Assembly: GCF_022759505.1 (NCBI RefSeq)
Contig: NZ_CP094289.1
Span: 2,480,001 to 2,544,000, forward strand
DNA from: Georgenia sp. TF02-10
Lineage (GTDB): Bacteria; Actinomycetota; Actinomycetes; Actinomycetales; Actinomycetaceae
Direction: 5' to 3'
DNA length: 64,000 nt
Shown in pieces: positions 23,349 to 31,553 of this stretch (position 1 is the first letter of the stretch; each line of letters begins with the position of its first letter). The notes beneath the pieces are model-generated. The model did not search any database. It worked only from the letters and a program-made list of their open reading frames with translations, and was not told where the DNA came from. A program made the position numbers and the translations under genes.

Positions 23349-26300
23349 GTGACGGTGTCCATCCGGGTGATGAGTGCGGGTCAGGGCTACCGGTACCTGC
23401 TGAACTCCGTTGTGGTCGGGGACGGTGACAGGGACGCGGCGTCCGCGCTCACGCGGTACTACACGGAGGCCGGGACGCCTCCTGGCTTCTGGGTCGGCAC
23501 AGGGGTGACTGGACTGGAGACGCTGGCACAGGACGATCAGGTCTCCGAAGAGCAGCTGTGCCGGCTGATGGGCCGCGGCCAGCACCCCGACACCGGCGAG
23601 TTGCTCGGGCGTCCCTACCGGCAGTTCGCGACGGCTGACCAGCGGATCGAGCGACGAATCAACCGGCTCCCCAAGGACCTCGGGGACGCCGAGCGAGCGA
23701 CGCACATCGCATCCATCACGGCGGAGGAAACCGCCAAGCCGACCGGCTCCCCAGTGGCGGGGTTCGATCTCACCTTCTCCGCACCCAAGTCCGTCTCCAC
23801 CCTCTGGGCGATCAGCGACGCCGGCACGCAGGCGCTCATCGCCCAGGCCCACCACCAGGCGATGAAAGACGTCCTCGACCTCATCGAACGCGACGTCGCC
23901 ATGACGAGGATCGGGACTGAGGGTCCGCGCGGCGCGGTCGCGCAGGTCGAGGTCCGCGGTGTCGTCGCCGCTGCGTACGACCACTACGACTCCCGGGCAT
24001 CAGACCCTCAACTCCATACCCATGTCGTGGTCGCCAACCGGGTGCAGGGAGTGCACGACGGCAAGTGGCGCACCCTCGACTCTCGAGCCCTGCATGGCGC
24101 CGTCACGGGGCTGTCCGAGCACTACAACGCCGTCCTGTCCGATCACATCACCCGCCTCCTCGCTCTGTCCTGGGAGTCCCGCGACCGCGAGTCCGGACGG
24201 ATGCCCCGGTGGGAGATCGCGGGCGTCCCGCAGGAACTGATGGACGAGTTCTCGTCGCGCACGAAGGACATTGAGCGGGTCAAGAACCGTCTGGTCGAGG
24301 AGTACACGGCCAAGCACGGGCGCCAGCCATCCCGGGCACAGCTGTGGCAGATCCGGCAGCAGGCGACGCTCGAGACGCGGCCACCGAAGGAGCTGTACTC
24401 GCTGCAGGAACTGACCCGGCAGTGGCGAAATCGCGCCGACCGGGTGCTCGGCACCGAAGCTGTGGCCTGGGGGCGCGATCTCGCCGAGACCGGTATCGGC
24501 GAGCCGCTTCTTCGTGCCGATGACCTCCCGCTCGAGCGTCTCGAGGAGCTCGGCGGTCAGGTCGTCGAGCAGGTCGCGCAGCGGCGGGCGACCTGGCGGC
24601 GGTGGAACCTCCATGCCGAGGCGGTGCGGCAGACGATGCCGTACCGGTTCGCATCCGCAGCAGACCGGGACGCGGTTGTCTCGCTGATCGTGGACGCGGC
24701 CGAGGCATCATCGCTGTGGCTGACCCCGCCCGAACTGGCAAGCAGTCCTCGGGAGTTCCAGCGCCACGACGGGTCGAGCGTCTTCCGCCCGAAGGCCTCG
24801 GTCATCTTCTCCTCCGAGAGCGTTCTCGCGGCAGAAGAACGTCTCCGCCTGGCAGGGCAACAGAGGAAGGCGCCCACGTTGGACCTGGGGCTGATCGCCC
24901 GTGCCGCACGTCCACGACGACCCGGGCGGCGCGCGCTCGGGGCCGATCAGCAGGACGCGATCGGGAAGGTCGCCGTGTCCGGACGGCTCCTCGACGTGCT
25001 CGTGGGACCCGCCGGGACAGGCAAGACCACCACGATGCGGGCACTGCGCCACGCATGGGAGACCCGGTACGGCAAAGGCTCGGTGATCGGCCTCGCCCCC
25101 TCCGCGGCCGCCGCCGCCATCCTGGGCGAGGAGCTCGATGTGCAGACCGAGAACACCGCCAAGTGGCTGCACGAGCATGCTCGAGGACGGTGGGATCTGC
25201 GCGCCGGGCAACTGGTCATCATCGACGAGGCATCCCTGGCAGGCACGTTCGCGCTCGACCGCATCACCGCCCATGCCGGGGAGGTCGGTGCCAAGGTGCT
25301 CCTCGTCGGCGACTTCGCCCAGCTCCAGGCCGTGGATGCCGGCGGCGCGTTCGGAATGCTCGTGCGCGACCGGGACGACGCCCCGGAGCTGCTGGACGTG
25401 CGGCGCTTCCGCAACGATTGGGAGAAGCGCGCTTCCTTGCAGCTGCGGCTGGGCGACGCTGACGCCATCGACGCGTACATGGAGCACGACCGCGTCACAG
25501 GCGGTGAACACGACCACGTGCTCGACGCCGCCTACCACGCCTGGTCTCAAGACCTGCAGCTCGGAAAGGCGTCGGTGCTGATCGCAGAGACGATCGAGAC
25601 CGTGACCGACCTGAACGAGCGAGCCCGCTCGGACCGCATCCTCGCCGGGACCGTCGCTGACGGCGGAGTCCCTCTGCATGACGGGACTCACGCATCGACC
25701 GGCGACGTGGTCATCACTCGCCGGAACGATCGCCGTCTCGCCCTCGGCCGGGGGTGGGTGAAGAACAACGACCGATGGATCGTCACCGACACAGCCGACG
25801 ACGGCTCCCTCACCGTTCGGCGAGAGAGCTCCCGGTGGCGCAGCACCATCACTCTTCCCGCCGGGTACGTCGCCGAGCACGTCGATCTCGGTTACGCGAT
25901 CACGGCGCACCGCGCACAAGGCGCCACCGTCGACACCGCGCACGCCGTCGTCTCCAGCCCCGAGATGACCCGCGAAGCGCTCTACGTCGCCCTCACCCGG
26001 GGCCGAGAAGCAAACAGTGCCTACGTCGTGACCGACCAGCACCACGTCGAGCAGCACCAGCACCGTGACGACTTGCAGAACACCGCACGATCCATCCTCT
26101 ACGGGATCCTCCAGCACACCGGCGCCGAACTGTCCGCCCACGAAACGATCACCGCTGAGCAGGACGAGTGGGCATCGATCCGCCAGCTCGCGGCCGAGTA
26201 CGACACCATCGCACAGTCCGCGCAGCACGACCGATGGCTGGGGCTCTTGCGCACCGGCGGTCTCGACGACGCCCGCATCGACGCGCTCGTCACCACCGAC

Positions 26301-26876
26301 GCCTACGGTGTGCTCTCGACCGAGCTGCGCCGTCTCGACGCCGAAGGGCACGACGTCGACACCCTGCTGCCGCAGGTGGTCCAGGCCGGCAACCTCGACG
26401 ACGTCGACGACCTGGGCTCGATCCTTCGATTCCGGATGCAGCGCGCCGCCAGTCGCTTCACCCCGTCGGCCCGGCGCCGCCAGCTCATCGCCGGCATCGT
26501 CCCCAAGGCCACCGGGTCGATGGACCCCGAGATGCGCCGCGCGCTCGCCGAACGCGAGCAGCTCATCACCGACCGAGCGCAAACCCTCGCACGTGGAGCC
26601 GCTGCCGACAGCGGCTCCTGGGCAGCGGCCCTGATCGCCACTGTGCCAGCGAAACAGCTCGGAGAGCGCGAGATCCAGCTGCTGGCCATCGTCGCCGCCT
26701 ATCGGGACCGCTACGCGATCACCGCGCACAGCCCTCTGGGCACCATCCCCGACGCGGACGCTCAGCGCATCGACTACCAGCGCGCCCTTAACGCGCTCGA
26801 CGCACTCCACAGTTCGGATGACCGCCCGGACACCTCTGGGACGCTGACGCAAGCGCCCGTGCGGCGCACGCTCTGA
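23349..26876 (+). CDS. MobF-family relaxase-helicase (TraA/TrwC type)
   Basis: A 1175-residue conjugative relaxase that nicks oriT, stays covalently bound to the strand, and unwinds it. The N-terminal HUH domain has a tyrosine pair (YYTEAGTPPGFW, residues 37-48) and the metal-binding His triad (H212 with HTH at 223-225). The central RecD-like helicase shows Walker [11 protein letters not shown] (near 555), Walker B VIIDEAS, GDFAQLQAVDAGGAF, AITAHRAQGATVD and VALTRGREAN. A C-terminal helical part follows. GTG 23349 is chosen because the family begins MTVSIRVMSAG; an in-frame ATG at 23325 lies before an inverted repeat. No clear ribosome site is seen. No coupling protein gene is in the window. 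Confidence 0.93.
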   Translation: MTVSIRVMSAGQGYRYLLNSVVVGDGDRDAASALTRYYTEAGTPPGFWVGTGVTGLETLAQDDQVSEEQLCRLMGRGQHPDTGELLGRPYRQFATADQRIERRINRLPKDLGDAERATHIASITAEETAKPTGSPVAGFDLTFSAPKSVSTLWAISDAGTQALIAQAHHQAMKDVLDLIERDVAMTRIGTEGPRGAVAQVEVRGVVAAAYDHYDSRASDPQLHTHVVVANRVQGVHDGKWRTLDSRALHGAVTGLSEHYNAVLSDHITRLLALSWESRDRESGRMPRWEIAGVPQELMDEFSSRTKDIERVKNRLVEEYTAKHGRQPSRAQLWQIRQQATLETRPPKELYSLQELTRQWRNRADRVLGTEAVAWGRDLAETGIGEPLLRADDLPLERLEELGGQVVEQVAQRRATWRRWNLHAEAVRQTMPYRFASAADRDAVVSLIVDAAEASSLWLTPPELASSPREFQRHDGSSVFRPKASVIFSSESVLAAEERLRLAGQQRKAPTLDLGLIARAARPRRPGRRALGADQQDAIGKVAVSGRLLDVLVGPAGTGKTTTMRALRHAWETRYGKGSVIGLAPSAAAAAILGEELDVQTENTAKWLHEHARGRWDLRAGQLVIIDEASLAGTFALDRITAHAGEVGAKVLLVGDFAQLQAVDAGGAFGMLVRDRDDAPELLDVRRFRNDWEKRASLQLRLGDADAIDAYMEHDRVTGGEHDHVLDAAYHAWSQDLQLGKASVLIAETIETVTDLNERARSDRILAGTVADGGVPLHDGTHASTGDVVITRRNDRRLALGRGWVKNNDRWIVTDTADDGSLTVRRESSRWRSTITLPAGYVAEHVDLGYAITAHRAQGATVDTAHAVVSSPEMTREALYVALTRGREANSAYVVTDQHHVEQHQHRDDLQNTARSILYGILQHTGAELSAHETITAEQDEWASIRQLAAEYDTIAQSAQHDRWLGLLRTGGLDDARIDALVTTDAYGVLSTELRRLDAEGHDVDTLLPQVVQAGNLDDVDDLGSILRFRMQRAASRFTPSARRRQLIAGIVPKATGSMDPEMRRALAEREQLITDRAQTLARGAAADSGSWAAALIATVPAKQLGEREIQLLAIVAAYRDRYAITAHSPLGTIPDADAQRIDYQRALNALDALHSSDDRPDTSGTLTQAPVRRTL

Positions 26877-27045
26877 CACCCTCTACCGGATGTCCGGCCT
26901 CCGGCGTATCCTGCTGGTAGCGGCAGGACAATAGTTGGCCGAGTTCGACCCCAGTGGTCGGGCGACGCAGACCCCGCCAGGGGACCTCACCATGCACAGG
27001 ACCAGGCCGCACCGACCGTTGGTTGTGCTGGAATCGAGGACCCTG

Positions 27046-27414
27046 ATGCTGTTCCGCAATCTCTGGGCGCTGAGCGTCCGTACACGCGCGTTCCTTCGCC
27101 GCCGGATGCCCACCAACATCCTGCTCGCCAAGCTCCGCACCCGCCGCGGACTCAAGTGGGGCGTGCCCGCGATGGGCCTCGCCCTCGTCTACCTCTTCGC
27201 CGCCGCGACCTGCGTCACGCTCGTCGAGCGCGGCTGGTCGCCCTGGCTCTACCTGGTCTTCGCCATCTGCCTGTGGAACGCACTCAAGTTCCTGCTCTTC
27301 GGCCCCATCAGCGCCATCCTCCTGATCCGCGCCCGGATCACCGAGCGACGTGCACGTCGCCGGGACCTGCGCGCCGAGCGACTCTCCGGCGCTGTGGCGG
27401 TCTCTCGGCCCTGA
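27046..27414 (+). CDS. Small membrane protein following the relaxase
   Basis: A 122-residue protein starting at ATG 27046, with GAGG six bases before it; a longer frame from 26935 lacks a ribosome site. After a basic N-terminal third (residues 1-40, many Arg and Lys) come two hydrophobic segments (about 41-63 and 68-100) and a basic tail. Relatives in Micrococcales elements are often labelled sulfate permease, but at this size, with two helices and no STAS or transporter motif, that name is not supported. Its regular position after MobF relaxase genes hints at a transfer or entry-exclusion role, which is inference. Confidence 0.7.
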   Translation: MLFRNLWALSVRTRAFLRRRMPTNILLAKLRTRRGLKWGVPAMGLALVYLFAAATCVTLVERGWSPWLYLVFAICLWNALKFLLFGPISAILLIRARITERRARRRDLRAERLSGAVAVSRP

Positions 27415-27483
27415 GCGAGCACCGGCGGAGCACTGCTCGGATGCCGACACCCTGCCCTGGTCGTGCATTCACGTAGGCGATTT

Positions 27484-27538
27484 GTCCAGGGATCGCGTAG
27501 GTCTGGCCGTTTCCGCCGGAGACCTGTCGAACTAGCGT
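27484..27538 (+). promoter_or_regulatory. Operator/promoter A upstream of the broken secreted GH97
   Basis: GTCCAGG at 27484-27490, followed by ATCGCGTA, matches sites at 31444 and 41109 ahead of the other two galactoside units. Downstream, TTTCCG (27510-27515) and TAGCGT (27533-27538), 17 bases apart, are a plausible weak -35/-10 pair, as expected for an activator-dependent promoter. The gene start lies at 27589. Confidence 0.5.
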
Positions 27539-27598
27539 CGATAGCACTCCGGGGGCACCCGGCTCCCGGGATCATCTAGGGAGCATTGATGCTACATA

Positions 27599-27628
27599 CT
27601 AAGGAGAACGTAAGTAAGTCGACTCCGG
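27599..27628 (+). repeat. IS630 left terminal inverted repeat
   Basis: Starts CTAAGGAGAACG and ends GTCGACTCCGG. It pairs with 28699-28728 at 26 of 30 positions. The mismatches are at positions 7, 9, 10 and 19. Confidence 0.95.
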
Positions 27629-27632
27629 TCCG

Positions 27633-28673
27633 TTATGCGGTGATGTAGCGGAGATCTGGATCGGCGAAGAACCCGCGTACCAGGTGCGGTAGTTTCTGGA
27701 GGCGGTGGAGCGCGGCGATGACGTTGCTCTTGAACTCCTCGGCGGTGCGTGGGGCGGTGCGCCCGACGCGGTCGTGCTTGACGTTCTTCCAGACCCACTC
27801 GTCGGGGTTGAGCTGTGGTGAGTAGGCGGGCAGGATGAACACCTTCAGCCGGCCGTCGGTGGAGGCGATGAACTCCTTGACCTTCTTGGCCTTGTGGGTG
27901 GAGTGACCGTCGACGACCAGGTACACCCCGCCGCCGCCGTCGCGGCCGGTGTCGGCGAGCAGCTTCTTGCAGAAGCTGATGAACTGGTCGGCGGTGAAGG
28001 AGCCGGTGTAGGTGGCGAACCGCAGCTTTCCGGCGGGGGTGAGCGCGGAGATCATGTTCAGGGAGTGCCGGGCCCCGGTGGCCTTGACCACCGGGGTGCG
28101 CCCGACCGGGGCCCAGGTGGTCCCGGCGTGGTAGTCCGAGCGGATGCCGGCCTCGTCCGCGAAGTACACCGTCGCGCCCTCGGCCTTGGCCGCCGCCCGG
28201 ATCGCGGGGAACTCCTCCGCCTTCCACCGCTCCACCGCCTCGGGGTCGGCCTGCCAGGCCCGCCACAGCGGGCGCTGGGGCGACAGGCCGAGCTTCCTGA
28301 GCAACCGGCCCACGGACACCTCCGACAGGTGCACCCCGAACTCGCGCCGGATCACCTCACGCACCATCGCCCGGGTCCACAGCTCGAAGTCGAACTGGAG
28401 CTGGCGCGGGTTGGTCCCGACGATCAGTGTGTAAAGCCGGCGCAGCTGGCTTCCGTCCAGCTTTGGTGGCCGACCCGGGACCGGTTTGGCCTTCAACGCA
28501 TCCCGGCCACCCTCACGCGCTCTGGCCAACCACCCGTACACCGTTTTCGCGTGCATCCCCAGCATCTTCGCGACATCTTCCGGGTGGGCCCCGGCCTCTA
28601 CCGCGTCCACCGCGCGGAACCGCATCTGCTCCAAGGTGGCGTGGTCCAGCTTCCGGCCGTCGTTGTCGCGCAT
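27633..28673 (-). CDS. IS630-family transposase
   Basis: A 346-residue DDE transposase. The N-terminal helix-turn-helix region (residues 20-110; PEDVAKMLGMHAKTVYGWLARA) binds the element ends. The catalytic triad is visible as YFADEAGIRSD (first Asp, about 175), YLVVDGHSTHKAKK (second Asp, about 255) and QLNPDEWVW (Glu, about 295). Length and motifs are complete and there is no frameshift, so the element should be active. The family integrates at TA and duplicates it, as seen here. The reading frame fills the element, with only 34 and 55 bases at the ends. Confidence 0.97.
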   Translation of the reverse strand: MRDNDGRKLDHATLEQMRFRAVDAVEAGAHPEDVAKMLGMHAKTVYGWLARAREGGRDALKAKPVPGRPPKLDGSQLRRLYTLIVGTNPRQLQFDFELWTRAMVREVIRREFGVHLSEVSVGRLLRKLGLSPQRPLWRAWQADPEAVERWKAEEFPAIRAAAKAEGATVYFADEAGIRSDYHAGTTWAPVGRTPVVKATGARHSLNMISALTPAGKLRFATYTGSFTADQFISFCKKLLADTGRDGGGGVYLVVDGHSTHKAKKVKEFIASTDGRLKVFILPAYSPQLNPDEWVWKNVKHDRVGRTAPRTAEEFKSNVIAALHRLQKLPHLVRGFFADPDLRYITA

Positions 28674-28698
28674 AGAACCATTATGGCAGAAAAGGCCG

Positions 28699-28728
28699 CC
28701 GGAGTCGACCTACTTACGACCGCCTTAG
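28699..28728 (-). repeat. IS630 right terminal inverted repeat
   Basis: Complement of the left end with four mismatches. It ends CGCCTTAG and is followed directly by the duplicated TA at 28729-28730. Confidence 0.95.
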
Positions 28729-31351
28729 TAGATCGGGACGACGCGGTCCCATCGCCATCGCCGCGGTATTCGGCGTTCTCCTCGCCGGGCTGAGCGCAGC
28801 ACCTGCGCAGGCTCTGACCACTCGCACTGTGACCTCTCCGGACGGCCAGGTCGAGCTCACGATCACTGAGCAGGCCGATGGGTCGCTGACGTACGCCGTC
28901 ACCGCCGGCACGACGACGATCTTCGAAGAGTCTCCTCTCGGCATCGCCACCACCACGGCGGACTTCACCGACGGCCTGTCGTTCGTCGGCTCGTCCAGCA
29001 GCACGATCGACGACACGTACACGCTGCCCGCGGGCACCGACCCGAGCTACCGTGACCACGCCAACGAGCTGGTCCTGGAGTACGCCAAGGGCGGTGCGAC
29101 GCTGGAGCTGATCTTGCGTGCCTACGATGACGGCGTCGCCTACCGCTACCGGCTCCCCGGCACCGGCGAAGCGACGATCACGGACGAGATCAGTGGCTTC
29201 CGGCTTCCGGCGGGCACGGGCGGCTGGGCGGCACCGTGGAACGGGAACTACGAGCAGGACTACATCTACCGCGACGCGGCCGCGCTCGACAGCGGCGACG
29301 ACTTCACGATGCCGCTGCTCGCCTCCATCGACAACAACGCGTACTTCACTCTCATCACCGAGGCGAACGTCTACAACGCGAACGCGAGCTACGCCCCGGC
29401 GATGCTCGAGGGCGACGGGACGGGCACCGGGCTGCTGAACGTGACCCGTACTCCCGACCAAGCTTTCCCGATCAGCGCCGAGTATCCCTTCCAGACCCCG
29501 TGGCGGACGGCGATCGTCGCCGAGGACCTGGACGTGCTGTACAACTCCGACCTCGTGCAGAACCTCAACCCTCCCGCCGCGGAGACGCCGGAGTGGGTGC
29601 AGCCGGGCCGTGCGGGATGGACCTGGTACACCGACGAGGACAGCGCCGCCGACATGGACAAGCAGAAGCGCATGGTCGACTTCGCCGCCTCCATGGGCTG
29701 GGAGTACGTCACGGTGGACTGCTGCTACACCCCGGAGGTCGACCTGCCCGAGATCTCCGAGTACGCCGCCCAGCGCGGGGTGAAGATCTTCGCGTGGGTC
29801 ACCGCGGAGCCCTTCGCCACACCTGAGCTGGCGGGCCCCCTGACCGCCGAGCACAAGGCGTACGGGGTCGCCGGGCTCAAGGTCGACTTCTTCCTGAACG
29901 ACTCGCAGGAGGTGCAGGAGTGGTATCAGTCCATTGGTGACGCCGCCGGCGAGAACGAGCTCATGCTCAACCTGCACGGCAGCACCAAGCCGGGAGGTGA
30001 GAACCGCACCTGGCCGTGGCTGGTGACCAGCGAGGCGGTCGCCGGGACCGAGCACTACAAGTACCCGCCGCCCACGACCGCGCGCCTGGACACCACGCTG
30101 CCCTTCACGCGCGGGCCGCTGGGGAGCATGGATTACACGCCGACGATGATCTCGCAGAATGACGCGATCCTCACCCAGGGGCACACACTCGCACAGTCGA
30201 TCGTGTTCACCTCCGCGATGATCAACTACGCCGACTCCGCGGCGGCCTACGAGCAGTTCGCCGGACGGCATCTGATGCGCGCAGTCCCGACGGTCTGGGA
30301 CGAGTCGCATGTGGTCGAGGGTTTCCCGGGAGATCACATCACGGTCGCGCGTCGCAGCGGTGAGGACTGGTTCATCGGCGCGATGACCGACCCGGCGCGC
30401 ACTGCGTCGGTCCCGCTGGACTTCCTCGACACCGGCACGTACACGGCGACGATCTTCTCCGATGACGCGGACGGACGCGTGGAGCTGTCCACGCAGCAGG
30501 TCACGAGCGCGACGACCCTGGCGTTGCCCATGATCGCCACCGGCGGCAGCTCGGTGCACATCTCCAAGACCCCGCTGGAGTTGATCGGGCACGACGATGT
30601 CCGCTACGAGGCCGAGGACACCGGCAACGTCCTCAGCGGTGGCGCCTCGGTGGACAACTGCCACGGATGCTCGAACGGGCAGAAGGTCGGGTTCCTCGGC
30701 CAGGGTGGCGCGGTGGAGTTCACCGACGTGCACGCGCCGGAGGCGGGCACCTACCGGCTCGCGTTCAGCTACACCTCCGGTGATCCCCGGGACATCCGCG
30801 TGAGCGTGAACGGGACGGCGCAGCCGGTCCTCGAACTTCCCGACTCGGGCGGCTGGGAGTACCTGCACTCGTGGTCGATCGATGTCCCGCTGCAGGCCGG
30901 TTCCAACTCCGTCACGTTCGACAACCCGGCCGAGTTCGGTCCGGACATCGACGCCCTCACCGTCTCGCGCGCTACCGAGGCGGAGGCCCCCGGGAATGTG
31001 CTGACCGGCACGGCGAACACGACCTCCTGCACCGAGTGCGCAGGAGGTCAGGCCGTCGACGGCCTCGATGCGGGCGCGCTGGAGATCGTGAACCAGTCCG
31101 TCACCGCACCGGGAAACCACACGGTCCGGATCGACTACGCCAGCCCGGTCGACGCCACCGTCGATGTGTCCATCGACGGTGGCCCGGCTCGCACGATCAC
31201 GCTCCATGCGACCGGCTCGGCGGACGCGGTGTCGTCTGTCACGATCGGGCTGCCCTTCGGGGCCAGCCCTGGCACGATCCGGTTCGCGGACGCCACGTCC
31301 GCGGACATCGGCATCGACCGGGTCGACGTGACCAGCTGAGCGTCCAGGTGG

Positions 31352-31384
31352 GGGCTGTCGGTGACACACGTCTCCCGACAGCCC
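31352..31384 (+). terminator. Transcription terminator hairpin after the secreted GH97
   Basis: GGGCTGTCGG (31352-31361) and CCGACAGCCC (31375-31384) form a perfect 10-bp stem with a 13-base loop, 12 bases after the stop codon. There is no strong T-run (only GTTTCC a few bases on), which is common for terminators in high-GC actinobacteria. It separates this gene from the next operon. Confidence 0.75.
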
Positions 31385-31443
31385 TCACCGTTTCCCCAGG
31401 CATCGCACCGGATCCGCGCCACCTCGCCATCGATCGTCGGATC

Positions 31444-31499
31444 GTCCAGGGGATACGCGGCGATCGGCCATGTCCAGTGTCTGTGTCCGCCGGTAGCGT
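31444..31499 (+). promoter_or_regulatory. Operator/promoter B upstream of the GH97-ABC-GH36 operon
   Basis: GTCCAGG at 31444-31450, followed by GGATACGCG, matches sites A and C. A second GTCCAG at 31472-31477, 28 bases on, may be a second half-site overlapping the -35 region (TGTCCA, 31471-31476). TAGCGT at 31494-31499, 17 bases further, matches the -10 of site A. The gene starts at 31554. Confidence 0.5.
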
Positions 31500-31553
31500 C
31501 GAGGGTAGGCACAAGGCGTGCCGAGACGTTCAGGAACCTCTGACGGAGACATA

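Larger units (their letters stand above)
27599..28728 (-). mobile_element. Intact IS630-family insertion sequence
   Basis: 1130 bp with 30-bp terminal inverted repeats (26 of 30 identical) and a TA dinucleotide duplicated on each side (27597-27598 and 28729-28730), the target preference of IS630/Tc1-mariner elements. It holds one full transposase gene on the minus strand. It sits in codon 4 of the secreted GH97 gene. Confidence 0.95.
27589..31339 (+). pseudogene. Secreted GH97 glycosidase, interrupted by IS630 in its signal peptide
   Basis: Removing the IS and one TA copy joins ATG CTA CAT at 27589 in frame to 28731 onward, giving MLHRSGRRGPIAIAAVF..., a full signal peptide ending APAQA. The mature part (28814-31339) is a GH97 enzyme: an N-terminal beta domain, a catalytic barrel with GLKVDFF (Asp codon 29885, the retaining alpha-galactosidase position in this family), and an acid region SEAVAGTEHY. 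Two C-terminal carbohydrate-binding-like modules follow (about 30,600-30,980 and 30,985-31,339), each with a Cys-x-x-Cys start. Downstream of the IS no ATG, GTG or TTG precedes GTG 28829, so secretion is lost. A terminator follows. Likely galactoside release outside the cell. Confidence 0.85.

Noticed and set aside
24708-26879. Long minus-strand frame under the relaxase-helicase
   Set aside because: The plus strand encodes all relaxase and helicase motifs without interruption; the minus frame has no domain.
27046-27414. Sulfate permease label for the small protein after the relaxase
   Set aside because: It has 122 residues, two hydrophobic segments and no transporter or STAS motifs; the label is inherited in databases without support.
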